Origin: Elusimicrobiota bacterium
Lineage (GTDB): Bacteria; Elusimicrobiota; UBA8919
NCBI GenBank assembly: GCA_003452965.1
Contig: DMMW01000081.1
Span: 62,928-75,766 of the forward strand
DNA: 12,839 bases
Direction: 5' to 3'
Shown: in pieces, positions 6,283 through 12,839 of the stretch
How positions within the stretch are numbered: the stretch's first letter is position 1
How the letters are laid out: the number at the start of each line of letters is the position of its first letter
Program-made: the position numbers and the translations under genes
Notes under the pieces: model-generated
The model's database searches: none
The model's input: only the letters and a program-made list of their open reading frames with translations
What the model was told of the DNA's origin: nothing

Positions 6283-6311
6283 CCGCCTCCGCCAGACGAC
6301 GGATGGCGGAG
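6283..6311. repeat. GC-rich palindromic repeat in the pmbA-aroE spacer
   Basis: CTCCGCCA (6287-6294) and TGGCGGAG (6304-6311) form a perfect 8-bp stem with a 9-nt loop, preceded by another TCCGCC at 6282-6287. The core arms TCCGCCA/TGGCGGA and the loop length are the same as in the hairpin at 4365-4387, so the two belong to one dispersed family. It could work as a weak transcription attenuator, but no U-tract follows. Confidence 0.65.
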
Positions 6312-6344
6312 TGCGATAGAATATTTAGTGATATTTTTCATTAC

Positions 6345-6349
6345 GAGGT
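6345..6349 (+). promoter_or_regulatory. Ribosome binding site of aroE
   Basis: GAGGT lies 6 nt before the ATG at 6356 and supports that start. Confidence 0.65.
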
Positions 6350-6355
6350 AAATAA

Positions 6356-7189
6356 ATGGTTTCTGTTAAAACAAAAATTTTAGGCATTATCGGTTATCCA
6401 ATCGAACATTCTCTCTCGCCGCTGATGCACAATTCAGTTATAGATAAAATGGGTTTGAAGTATGTGTATCTCCCCTTTGAAGTAAAACCTGCAGATTTGA
6501 AATCTGCAGTTGATTCAATAAAAGCATTGAATATTGCAGGCATCAATGTGACGATACCGCACAAAGAGAAAGTTATTAAATATCTTTGTTCTGTTTCCGA
6601 AGAAGCAGAACAAATCGGAGCAGTAAATACTATTGTTAATAAAAACGGATGTCTAACCGGATATAACACCGATTATTACGGTTTTTTGCGTTCAGTAACT
6701 GAAAAAACAAATGTAAAAAATAAAATTGCTTTAATGCTTGGATGCGGCGGTGTTTCAAAAGCGATAGCATTTGCATTGTTTAAAGCAGGAATTAAAAAAT
6801 TAATTGTTTCGGATATAGATACCAAAAAGATGAAAAACTTTTTGAATCTGAAATTACCTATTTCAAAGATAAAATCGGTTAAAATTGATAATATTTCAGA
6901 AACTTTTAAAGAAATAGACATATTTATAAATGCAACACCTATCGGTATGAAGGAAAACGATTCTTCTCCGGTTGATAAAAAGCTATTGAACAAAAACATT
7001 TTTATATATGATGTGATATACAATAGAAAAACCAGACTTCTTAATGACGCTGAAGTTGTCGGTGCGGCTTTTTCAGGCGGGCTTGATATGTTGGTTTATC
7101 AGGGTGCAAAATCATTTGAATTATGGACAGGAATTAAACCGCCGGTTGAATTAATGAAAAAGGTTTTGGTAATGTCAAAAATATTATGA
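6356..7189 (+). CDS. aroE: Shikimate dehydrogenase (NADP+), C-terminus altered by an insertion
   Basis: A 277-residue AroE that reduces 3-dehydroshikimate to shikimate with NADPH in the cytoplasm. Shikimate-binding residues are in HSLSP (S19, S21), catalytic K70 is in NVTIPHK, and D106 is in GYNTD. Also visible are GAVNTI (88-93), the NADP-binding GCGGVS loop (129-134), NATPIGM (192-198), and Q249 in the GGLDMLVYQGAKSFELWTG helix region. The fold and all key residues are intact. The last six residues, VMSKIL, and the stop codon are encoded by the left terminal repeat of the MITE-like element starting at 7168. The reconstructed uninterrupted gene would end KKVLREALK. Loss of the last few helix residues is unlikely to abolish activity. 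The gene belongs with aroC downstream. Confidence 0.95.
   Translation: MVSVKTKILGIIGYPIEHSLSPLMHNSVIDKMGLKYVYLPFEVKPADLKSAVDSIKALNIAGINVTIPHKEKVIKYLCSVSEEAEQIGAVNTIVNKNGCLTGYNTDYYGFLRSVTEKTNVKNKIALMLGCGGVSKAIAFALFKAGIKKLIVSDIDTKKMKNFLNLKLPISKIKSVKIDNISETFKEIDIFINATPIGMKENDSSPVDKKLLNKNIFIYDVIYNRKTRLLNDAEVVGAAFSGGLDMLVYQGAKSFELWTGIKPPVELMKKVLVMSKIL
6489..6509. repeat. 21-bp perfect palindrome within aroE
   Basis: CTGCAGATTT, a single G, then AAATCTGCAG: ten-base arms with one central base, encoding PADLKSA. A perfect match of this size is uncommon by chance in a window this long. It may be a coding-embedded palindrome or simply coincidence of sequence; no regulatory role can be shown. Confidence 0.6.
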
Positions 7190-7383
7190 AAAATCATGGT
7201 TTTTCACTAGACGATGCTGATTTTTTAAATCAGTTTAACGCCTCATAAATCTAAAATTGGTAAACTCCTCGCTACGCTCGTCAAACATACCAATTTTTTA
7301 ACGATTTATTCGGCTAAAAACATCTATATCGTTCAAAACCAAATTTTTCAATAATATGTCATTTTTGATATTACCAAGGTTTT
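7160..7383. repeat. 8-bp target-site duplication bracketing MITE copy 2
   Basis: AAGGTTTT occurs at 7160-7167 and at 7376-7383, immediately next to the two ends of the element at 7168-7375. A perfect 8-bp direct repeat placed exactly at both borders is the expected scar of transposition. Confidence 0.88.
7168..7375. mobile_element. MITE-like foldback element, copy 2 (208 bp, non-coding)
   Basis: The left end is GGTAATGTCAAAAATATTAT, and the right end is TTTTTGATATTACC preceded by TTTTTCAATAATATG. The terminal inverted repeats are about 36-41 bp with a few mismatches and a small gap. The arms continue inward as an imperfect foldback (ATAAATC and GCC pairs), closing on AAAATTGGTA near 7252-7262 and TACCAATTTT near 7289-7298. 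Perfect 8-bp duplications flank it. There is no significant ORF, so it must have been mobilised by a transposase encoded elsewhere. Several insertion-sequence families make 8-bp duplications (for example ISL3, IS66, IS256 and IS1595). The ends do not let me choose among them. Confidence 0.88.
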
Positions 7384-7385
7384 GA

Positions 7386-7391
7386 GGGAGG
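7386..7391 (+). promoter_or_regulatory. Ribosome binding site of aroC
   Basis: GGGAGG lies 7 nt ahead of the ATG at 7399. In the reconstructed pre-insertion sequence this site is inside the last codons of aroE, as is usual for coupled genes. Confidence 0.8.
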
Positions 7392-7398
7392 CGTTAAA

Positions 7399-8565
7399 AT
7401 GATAAGGTATATAACCGCAGGCGAGTCGCACGGCAAACATCTGACTGCTATAATTGAAGGAATACCCGCAGGGCTTGAATTAACCGAGGACTATATAAAT
7501 ATTGAACTTGCCAGAAGACAAAAGGGTTTTGGCAGAGGAAAAAGGATGCAGTCGCTTGAAAAGGATAAGGTATCTATTGTATCGGGCGTCCGTTATGGAA
7601 AGACGATAGGTTCGCCGATAACGATGATAATTCCTAATAAAGATTGGGAAAATAATAAAAAAATAATGTCTATTTTAAAAAAAAATTATGATGAAAGATT
7701 CAAATTAACGCATCCCCGCCCAGGCCATGCGGATTTAGCGGGTATAATAAAATATAATAGAAATGATATTCGTGATATTTTGGAGCGAGCATCAGCGCGG
7801 GAAACTGCTGCACGGGTTGCAGTCGGTGCAGTTTGTAAAAAATACTTAAATGAGTTTGATATAAAAACTGCATCATTTGTTACTGAAATCGGAGGTATCA
7901 TCGCAAAGAAAACAAAATTAGAGATTAAGGATATTAAAAGCATCAGTGAATCATCCGAAGTCCGATGTTTGGATAAACAAGCGGAAAAATTTATGATAGA
8001 TAATATTTTAAAAGCAGAAAAACACGGCGATACATTAGGCGGTGTTTTTACCGTTATTGTTGATAATGTACCGGTAGGTCTTGGAAGTTATATCCAGTGG
8101 GATTTGAAACTGGATGCACGACTTGCGTATGCAGTGATGTCAATACAGGCAATAAAAGGGGTAGAGATAGGCGGTGGTTTTGATTTAGCCAGAAGATTCG
8201 GTTCACAAGTGCATGATGAAATATTTTATGATGATAATATCGGTTATTTTAGAAAATCAAACAATGCCGGCGGTATAGAGGGCGGGATTTCCAACGGGCA
8301 GCAGATAATAGTCCATGCTGCAATGAAACCGATACCCTCTTTAACAAAACCTTTAAAGTCGGTAGATATAAAAACAAAAAAACAAGTAGAAGCCCAAGCT
8401 ATTCGTTCGGATGTATGCGCTGTACCGGCCGCAGCGGTAGTGGGCGAAGCAGTTGTATCTATTGAAGTATCAAAAGCATTTTGTGAGAAATTCGGCGGCG
8501 ATTCAATTAATGAAGTAAAGAATAATTATTCCAAATATTTGGATTTGTTAAATCCCGTAAAGTAA
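7399..8565 (+). CDS. aroC: Chorismate synthase
   Basis: A 388-residue chorismate synthase, which converts 5-enolpyruvylshikimate 3-phosphate to chorismate using reduced FMN. Signature blocks are complete: GESHGK at residues 8-13 (H11), the HPRPGHADL block with catalytic-type H110, RASARETAARVA at about 130-141, the central GGG-rich segment IGGGFDLARRFGS, NNAGGIEGGISNG, and the RSDVCAVPAAAVVGEA block near the C-terminus. The length is normal. It has a strong GGGAGG ribosome site. The gene originally overlapped aroE by four bases but is now 209 nt downstream of the aroE stop because of the inserted element. No obvious new promoter is seen in the insert, so it probably still depends on readthrough from aroE. 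Confidence 0.97.
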   Translation: MIRYITAGESHGKHLTAIIEGIPAGLELTEDYINIELARRQKGFGRGKRMQSLEKDKVSIVSGVRYGKTIGSPITMIIPNKDWENNKKIMSILKKNYDERFKLTHPRPGHADLAGIIKYNRNDIRDILERASARETAARVAVGAVCKKYLNEFDIKTASFVTEIGGIIAKKTKLEIKDIKSISESSEVRCLDKQAEKFMIDNILKAEKHGDTLGGVFTVIVDNVPVGLGSYIQWDLKLDARLAYAVMSIQAIKGVEIGGGFDLARRFGSQVHDEIFYDDNIGYFRKSNNAGGIEGGISNGQQIIVHAAMKPIPSLTKPLKSVDIKTKKQVEAQAIRSDVCAVPAAAVVGEAVVSIEVSKAFCEKFGGDSINEVKNNYSKYLDLLNPVK

Positions 8566-8587
8566 TATTGTTAATAATATTTCAAGT

Positions 8588-8622
8588 TATAATGTATTCA
8601 ATAACCAATATATGATACATTA
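8588..8622 (+). promoter_or_regulatory. Possible promoter with operator-like inverted repeat
   Basis: A perfect TATAAT lies at 8588-8593, though the best -35 candidate (TTGTTA, 8568-8573) is only 14 nt away. Overlapping it is an inverted repeat with 8-bp arms, TAATGTAT (8590-8597) and ATACATTA (8615-8622), separated by 17 nt. The placement across the -10 box suggests a repressor site for the amidase-to-queE run, but no matching regulator is in the window. Confidence 0.35.
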
Positions 8623-8641
8623 CTAACTGGATAAAAGATAA

Positions 8642-10243
8642 ATGAAGTTAAAATGCGGTAAAAAGTATTTAATTTTTTTAATATCGTTGCTTTTTTACTT
8701 TAACTCCAATTCAATTTTTGCGTCAACACAGACAAAAACAATACGTGTTATAAAAAATGGAAAATCACTTTCTTCAATTACTCTGCATTTAATTAACGGG
8801 ATGGGTTATTTATCTGCGGATGACATAGCAAGTATTTATAATGCAAAAATAAATTGGTATTCAGCCTCAAAAAAAGTAATTCTTTCAATAAACGGAAAGG
8901 AAGTAATATTCAGGCTAAATTCTAAAAATGTAATTATAAATAATGCGGTCAGATCTTTGAACAAACCGACAATACTGGAAAAGGGAAAATTGTTCATTCC
9001 TTTAGAGTTTTTGCTTACCAAGTCATTTTCTGATATTTCTAATTTTGATAGTGATTGGGATTACCGCCAGCTGGTATTTAAAATAGATTCACCGAATGAT
9101 GTTTCGCCTGTCAGATTTTATTCTTATAAAGATAAAACACGGTTGGTTGTTCAAGCATTAAACAAAAAAGAGATACATATAGATGCTCCCGCTGAAAATA
9201 AAATTGTAGTAAAAGTATATAAAAGCAAAATTGACGCTGAAAAATCAACGATTAAAATAAACGATGGTGTTATAGATAATATAAATGCAAAAAATCTTGA
9301 ACGGGATGTTTTATTTTCAATAAATCTCGGAACTTATTCAGGCAAATATGAAACTACGACATTGTCTTCGCCATTCAGGCTTGTACTTGATATAGAAAGA
9401 AATATAGTTAATAGTTCGGAAACGCCGAAAGGATTGCTTGATTTTGCGCCTTCTGCAACTGGTTTTGTTGAGCCGAAAGTTGTGATTGCACAGCAAGTAA
9501 CTAAGAAAAAAAAACAAACTACGGAATTATATACAGAGCGGAAAGAAAAAAAAATACAGTTCGGAGTTAAAAAAATAGTAGTTGACGCCGGGCATGGAGG
9601 CGAGGATCCGGGAGCGATTGGATGTAAAGGCACAAAAGAAAAAGACATAAACTTAGAAATAGCAAAAAAATTGGCTAAACTTCTGAAAGAAAACGATTAT
9701 AAAGTTTACACGACAAGAAGCGAAGATGTTTTTGTACCGCTTGAAGACCGAACCCGTTTTGCCAATAAAGTGGGAGCTGATTTGTTTATAAGCATTCATT
9801 GCAATGCTTCATTGCAAAATAACACCCGCGGTTTTGAAATATATTTCCTTTCTGAAAATGCAACGGACAAAGCAGCAGAAGCAGTGGCAAATCTGGAAAA
9901 CTCGGTTATTGCTCTTGAAGACCATAGCAACGGAGTTAAAAAGGGAATTGAGAAATTGTTGCTTTCAATGGCGGTTAACGAGTTTATAAACGAATCGTCT
10001 TTTTTGTGCGGTGTTATAAACCATGAGGTTTGTAGTAATGTGACAAATTTTAGTAATCGCGGCGTTAAGCAGGCAAATTTTTATGTATTAAGAGGTGCAA
10101 CAATGCCTTCCATACTTATTGAACTTGCATTTTTATCAAATTTAAATGATGAAAGACTTTTAAATCAGAAAAAATTCCATAAAAAAATAGTCAAGTCAAT
10201 ATTTGACGGTATAAAAGCATATGAAAAAAGAATTACAAAATAA
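8642..10243 (+). CDS. Exported N-acetylmuramoyl-L-alanine amidase (AMIN + Amidase_3)
   Basis: A 533-residue zinc amidase that cleaves the lactyl-peptide amide bond in peptidoglycan, probably during cell separation. A Sec signal peptide covers residues 1-27 (KKYLIFLISLLFYF core, cleavage likely after IFA). Residues about 35-128 resemble the copper-amine-oxidase-N-like stalk domain, and about 155-252 are an AMIN domain that targets the envelope. The catalytic Amidase_3 domain runs from about 311 to 530. Zinc ligands are H318 (DAGHGG), E333 (KEKDINL) and H386 (SIHCN), with catalytic E494 in IELAFLSN. Between the strands, about 404-465, is a helical insert (ENSVIALEDHSNG...) like the autoinhibitory segment of diderm AmiA/AmiC enzymes. 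This suggests activation by an EnvC/NlpD-type partner. The gene overlaps murI by 23 nt. Confidence 0.92.
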   Translation: MKLKCGKKYLIFLISLLFYFNSNSIFASTQTKTIRVIKNGKSLSSITLHLINGMGYLSADDIASIYNAKINWYSASKKVILSINGKEVIFRLNSKNVIINNAVRSLNKPTILEKGKLFIPLEFLLTKSFSDISNFDSDWDYRQLVFKIDSPNDVSPVRFYSYKDKTRLVVQALNKKEIHIDAPAENKIVVKVYKSKIDAEKSTIKINDGVIDNINAKNLERDVLFSINLGTYSGKYETTTLSSPFRLVLDIERNIVNSSETPKGLLDFAPSATGFVEPKVVIAQQVTKKKKQTTELYTERKEKKIQFGVKKIVVDAGHGGEDPGAIGCKGTKEKDINLEIAKKLAKLLKENDYKVYTTRSEDVFVPLEDRTRFANKVGADLFISIHCNASLQNNTRGFEIYFLSENATDKAAEAVANLENSVIALEDHSNGVKKGIEKLLLSMAVNEFINESSFLCGVINHEVCSNVTNFSNRGVKQANFYVLRGATMPSILIELAFLSNLNDERLLNQKKFHKKIVKSIFDGIKAYEKRITK

Positions 10244-11045
10244 TCCGATAGGTGTTTTTGATTCCGGTGTCGGCGGTCTGACCGTAGTAAAGGAACTTGC
10301 CAAAATTTTACCAAACGAAAACATTATTTATTTCGGCGATACTGCACGGGTGCCTTACGGCACGAAATCCAAAGATGCCGTAATAAGATTCTCAAATGAA
10401 ATTGTCGGTTTCTTGATGGATAGAAAGGTAAAATTAATACTTGTCGCCTGCAATACCGCATCCGCTATGGCGTTAAATGAAATTTCAAAAAAAGTGGATG
10501 TTAAAACCGTGGGCGTTATTGAATCGGGGGTATTTGCCGCAATCTCTGCAAGCAAAAGAAAAAAGATAGGAGTAATCGGTACTGAGGCAACAATAAAAAG
10601 CGGAGCATACGAAAAAAATATAAAAAGATTTGATAAAAATATCAAAGTAATCAATCATGCTTGTCCACTTTTTGTTCCACTTGCCGAAGAGGGATGGATA
10701 AATAACCAGGCAAGTAAAATTATTGCCGTTGAATACTTAAAATCAATAAAAAATTCAGGAGCAGATACGGTTATACTCGGGTGTACGCATTATCCGCTTC
10801 TAAAGAAAGTAATATATGAGGTCTTAGGAAGAAAAATAAAACTTATTGATTCAGCTTCGGAAGTCGCTAAAAAAGTCAAAAATATTTTAGAAGAAGAAAA
10901 TCTAATTAATCCAAGTAACAAAAAAGGGCGCAAAGAATTTTTTGTATCAGATGCTCCGCAGAAATTCAAAAAACTCGGCGAGATGTTCCTTAATGAGAAA
11001 ATAGTAACTGTAACCAAAGTGAATATCGAGGGGAAATATGTTTGA
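10221..11045 (+). CDS. murI: Glutamate racemase
   Basis: A 274-residue cofactor-independent glutamate racemase that supplies D-glutamate for peptidoglycan stem peptides. The two catalytic cysteines are present: C77 in VACNTASA and C188 in GCTHYPLL. The N-terminal FDSGVGGLTV loop (residues 13-22, D14 and S15) and PYGTKS (45-50) are intact. The length is normal. The start lies inside the 3' end of the amidase gene (23-nt overlap), with no separate Shine-Dalgarno, so it is probably translated by coupling. The 3' end overlaps queD by 8 nt. It links wall remodelling (amidase) to wall precursor supply in one run. Confidence 0.96.
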   Translation: MKKELQNNPIGVFDSGVGGLTVVKELAKILPNENIIYFGDTARVPYGTKSKDAVIRFSNEIVGFLMDRKVKLILVACNTASAMALNEISKKVDVKTVGVIESGVFAAISASKRKKIGVIGTEATIKSGAYEKNIKRFDKNIKVINHACPLFVPLAEEGWINNQASKIIAVEYLKSIKNSGADTVILGCTHYPLLKKVIYEVLGRKIKLIDSASEVAKKVKNILEEENLINPSNKKGRKEFFVSDAPQKFKKLGEMFLNEKIVTVTKVNIEGKYV

Positions 11046-11409
11046 GATATCTATCAGAGAAAGTTTTTCAGCAGCACATAATTTAAGGAATTATAAAGGA
11101 AGATGCGAACATTTGCATGGCCATAATTATACAGTAGAGGCAACAGTTTGTGGAAAAATGTTGGATAAAACAGGAATGCTTTTGGACTTTTCCGTTTTAA
11201 AAGATGAGGTTAAAAAAATTATTTCAGAATTTGATCATAAATACCTAAACGAAACCAAGCCCTTCAGTAAAACTAATCCCACTGCAGAAAACATAGCGAA
11301 ATATATATACAATAGATTAAAATTGCAAATTGCAAATAACAGATTACAAATTTCTGAAGTGATTGTTTGGGAAACGGAAAGAAATTTTTCAAAATATTAT
11401 GAAAGATAA
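11038..11409 (+). CDS. queD: 6-carboxy-5,6,7,8-tetrahydropterin synthase (QueD)
   Basis: A 123-residue member of the 6-pyruvoyltetrahydropterin synthase family that makes 6-carboxytetrahydropterin from dihydroneopterin triphosphate on the way to preQ0. Zinc ligands are H14 (FSAAH), H27 and H29 (HLHGH), the catalytic cysteine is C23 (GRCEH), D66-H67 lie in EFDHKYLNE, and pterin-binding E112 is in VWETE. QueC and QueE follow directly, which supports the queuosine assignment over a folate or biopterin role. GAGGGG at 11028-11033 precedes the ATG, which lies in the murI 3' end. Residues about 95-105 (KLQIANNRLQI) are encoded by a heptamer repeat tract and may be a lineage-specific insertion between the last helix and strand. 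Confidence 0.92.
   Translation: MFEISIRESFSAAHNLRNYKGRCEHLHGHNYTVEATVCGKMLDKTGMLLDFSVLKDEVKKIISEFDHKYLNETKPFSKTNPTAENIAKYIYNRLKLQIANNRLQISEVIVWETERNFSKYYER
11321..11352. repeat. Heptamer tandem tract inside queD
   Basis: Four successive 7-mers followed by AATT can be read: AATTGCA, AATTGCA, AATAACA, GATTACA (consensus RATNRCA approximately). The tract is 32 bp and remains in frame within queD, encoding the loop before the last strand. It resembles the intergenic heptamer tract at 4435-4469 in period but not in sequence. Confidence 0.6.
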
Positions 11410-12064
11410 AGCGATAGTACTTTTATCCGGCGGATTGGATTCTACGACAACGCTATATCTGGCAAAGAAAAAATATAAATGTTTATGTCTAATTGTTGAT
11501 TACGGGCAACGGCACAAAAAAGAAATTAGGCTTGCAAAGAAAGTTTCCGAAAAAGCGAAGTGCGATTTTAGAATTATAAAGGTAATGCTGCCATGGGGTT
11601 GCAGTTCTTTGATTGACAAAAGCAAAAAAATACCGTATCATAGAAGTGCAAATATCGGGAAAAGAATTCCGTCCACATATGTTCCCGGGCGTAATACCGT
11701 GTTTTTAAGTTATGCATTGTCTTTTGCAGAATCAATAAAGGCAAAAAAAATATTTATAGGCGCAAACTCGCTTGATTATTCGGGATATCCCGATTGCCGA
11801 CCGGAATATTTTGACAGTTTAAACAAAGTTTTTAAAGTTGGAACGATAAACAGGAATATTAGAATTGAAGCACCGCTAATATATAAAACAAAAAAAGAGA
11901 TAGTTGAATTAGGAATAAAATACAAAGTGCCTTTTGGACTTACCTGGAGTTGTTATTCCGGGGGCAAGCATCCATGCGGGAAATGTGATTCTTGTCTGCT
12001 TAGGGCAAAAGGGTTCAAAGAGGCAAAGGAAAAAGATCCTATATATGACAGGCAGAATTTCTGA
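11399..12064 (+). CDS. queC: 7-cyano-7-deazaguanine (preQ0) synthase
   Basis: A 221-residue QueC that converts 7-carboxy-7-deazaguanine to preQ0 with ATP and ammonia. The PP-loop ATP-pyrophosphatase motif SGGLDST is at residues 10-16. DYGQRHKKE follows at about 34-42, YVPGRN at 94-99, GANSLDYSGYPDCRPEY at about 121-137, and the C-terminal zinc site uses C185, C193, C196 and C199. All are intact and the length is normal. I chose the ATG at 11399 because homologues begin a few residues before the PP-loop; a possible start at 11363 would add 12 residues copied from the queD frame region. It overlaps queD by 11 nt and queE by 20 nt, so expression is probably coupled. Confidence 0.96.
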   Translation: MKDKAIVLLSGGLDSTTTLYLAKKKYKCLCLIVDYGQRHKKEIRLAKKVSEKAKCDFRIIKVMLPWGCSSLIDKSKKIPYHRSANIGKRIPSTYVPGRNTVFLSYALSFAESIKAKKIFIGANSLDYSGYPDCRPEYFDSLNKVFKVGTINRNIRIEAPLIYKTKKEIVELGIKYKVPFGLTWSCYSGGKHPCGKCDSCLLRAKGFKEAKEKDPIYDRQNF

Positions 12065-12737
12065 AATATTTTCATCTGTTCAGGGAGAGGGTATTTACGC
12101 CGGTACGCCGATGATTTTTGTAAGGTTTGCCGGATGTAATCTTAAATGCGATTATTGCGATACTCCGGAAAGCCAATCATTAGAAAACGGGAAGATTTTA
12201 TCTGCGGAAGAAATTATTAAACATGTAGAAAATGAATTTGAAAATTCTAAAAATACTTCAATTGTATCTTTTACCGGCGGGGAACCGCTTTTACATTCAG
12301 AACTTATTTCGGAGATTGTACCTTATTTTAAAGGAAAAGAAATAAAGATTTACATAGATACAAACGGAATACTTCATGAACAATTTTCCAAAATTGCGGA
12401 TTTTATTGATTTTGTCGCAATGGATATTAAACTGCCGTCGTCCTGTTATGCTGAATATTGGAAAGAGCACACAGAATTTTTAAAGATATCAAAAAATAAA
12501 ACATTTATTAAAATTGTATTAACGGCAAAAACGGCTTACAATGAGTTTAAAAGAGCAATTGAAATTATTGAAAAAGCGGATATATCTATTCCGTTGGTCC
12601 TTCAACCGGTTACAGCTGTAAGGAATATTGAAACCTTGCCTTTTGATGTCATAAGAGCGTTTAAGAAACTTGCAGAAGAAAAACTGACAAATGTTTCTAT
12701 AATTTCTCAGATTCATAAAAGAATGGGAATAAGATAA
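12045..12737 (+). CDS. queE: 7-carboxy-7-deazaguanine synthase (radical SAM)
   Basis: A 230-residue radical SAM enzyme that rearranges 6-carboxytetrahydropterin to 7-carboxy-7-deazaguanine. The [4Fe-4S] motif is CxxxCxxC at C31, C35 and C38. It follows the family SSVQGEG block (10-16) and FVRFAGCNL. FTGGEP lies near residue 76, AMDIKLPSS near 128 and LQPVT near 195. The length fits QueE. I chose the ATG at 12045, which gives MTGRISEIFSSVQGEG as in homologues; an in-frame start at 11934 would add 37 residues from the queC frame. The only purine-rich site, AAAGGA at 12025-12030, is 14 nt away, so translation is likely coupled to queC (20-nt overlap). With QueD and QueC the step set from dihydroneopterin triphosphate to preQ0 is complete. 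FolE and QueF are not in the window. Confidence 0.95.
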   Translation: MTGRISEIFSSVQGEGIYAGTPMIFVRFAGCNLKCDYCDTPESQSLENGKILSAEEIIKHVENEFENSKNTSIVSFTGGEPLLHSELISEIVPYFKGKEIKIYIDTNGILHEQFSKIADFIDFVAMDIKLPSSCYAEYWKEHTEFLKISKNKTFIKIVLTAKTAYNEFKRAIEIIEKADISIPLVLQPVTAVRNIETLPFDVIRAFKKLAEEKLTNVSIISQIHKRMGIR

Positions 12738-12839
12738 TTTTGGCAGGTAGAAAGGCAGCCGGGTAGAGAGATAGAAAGATAAAAATATATGCCACCGGTA
12801 TTTTCAGGTAAGCGGATTAGTAGAAATGTCATGTTTATA
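12738..12839. other. Unresolved downstream tail
   Basis: This 102-nt tail after queE begins with a purine-rich stretch (12744-12780, several GTAGA/ATAGA words). An ATG at 12789 opens a frame that runs off the window, and another ATG lies at 12834. Neither has a ribosome site or recognisable protein sequence. No terminator is visible. Confidence 0.3.

Noticed and set aside
6394..7023. Two minus-strand open frames opposite aroE
   Set aside because: Antisense shadows of an intact, recognisable gene.
9334..9989. Open frames on both strands inside the amidase gene
   Set aside because: The amidase frame carries all zinc ligands and domains; the others have no recognisable protein features.
10981..11037. 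preQ1 riboswitch ahead of queD
   Set aside because: The queD start lies inside murI coding sequence, and no C-rich hairpin with an adjacent A-rich tail is visible.
12789..12839. Partial gene starting MPPVFSG and running off the window
   Set aside because: Only 17 codons, no ribosome site and no recognisable family; listed only as an unresolved tail.
1..12839. CRISPR arrays, tRNA or rRNA genes, toxin-antitoxin or defence systems
   Set aside because: No spaced direct-repeat array, no tRNA or rRNA-like segment and no defence protein was seen on either strand.

Overview
The window is AT-rich (roughly one third G+C by eye), gene-dense bacterial DNA. It suggests an uncultured, probably anaerobic bacterium with a peptidoglycan wall. 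The reasons are a ferredoxin-dependent 2-oxoacid oxidoreductase, an exported AmiC-like amidase with the inserted helix region typical of diderm amidases, and glutamate racemase. Dispersed small palindromes and heptamer tracts resemble those of candidate-phylum genomes. I cannot name the phylum from the sequence alone. All genes but one are on the + strand.

Layout: (1) 75-523, a small cupin with its own strong promoter. (2) 520-3831, a ferredoxin, the alpha, beta and gamma subunits of a 2-ketoisovalerate/2-oxoglutarate-type ferredoxin oxidoreductase, and a GNAT enzyme of the N-acetylglutamate-synthase-like group, behind a TTGACA-17-TAAAAT promoter. (3) 3812-4342 on the minus strand, a NUDIX (ADP-ribose pyrophosphatase type) hydrolase convergent with the GNAT gene. 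(4) 4343-4701, a repeat-rich spacer with heptamer tracts, a small GC-rich palindrome, a promoter and a MITE-like element. (5) 4702-6248, a small two-helix membrane protein coupled to pmbA/tldE. (6) 6356-8565, aroE and aroC, split by a second MITE-like element. (7) 8642-12737, amidase, murI, queD, queC and queE, each overlapping the next. (8) 12738-12839, an unresolved tail.

The most notable observation is a pair of non-coding elements of one family at 4532-4676 and 7168-7375. Both begin GGTA(A)TGTCAAAAAT, end in the inverse, and fold back on themselves. The second is flanked by a perfect 8-bp duplication, AAGGTTTT, at 7160-7167 and 7376-7383. Removing the element and one duplicate restores an aroE reading frame that ends in REALK and whose stop overlaps the aroC start as ATGA. 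The insertion therefore appears to have rewritten the AroE C-terminus, supplied a new stop codon inside its own terminal repeat, and broken aroE-aroC translational coupling. The first copy lies between a promoter and the small membrane protein gene, so it would be transcribed as a hairpin leader.

Functionally, the genes are mostly central: 2-oxoacid metabolism with ferredoxin reduction, the last part of the shikimate pathway, peptidoglycan precursor supply and remodelling, and preQ0/queuosine precursor synthesis (QueD, QueC, QueE in one run). I found no tRNA, rRNA, CRISPR array, transposase or defence system.
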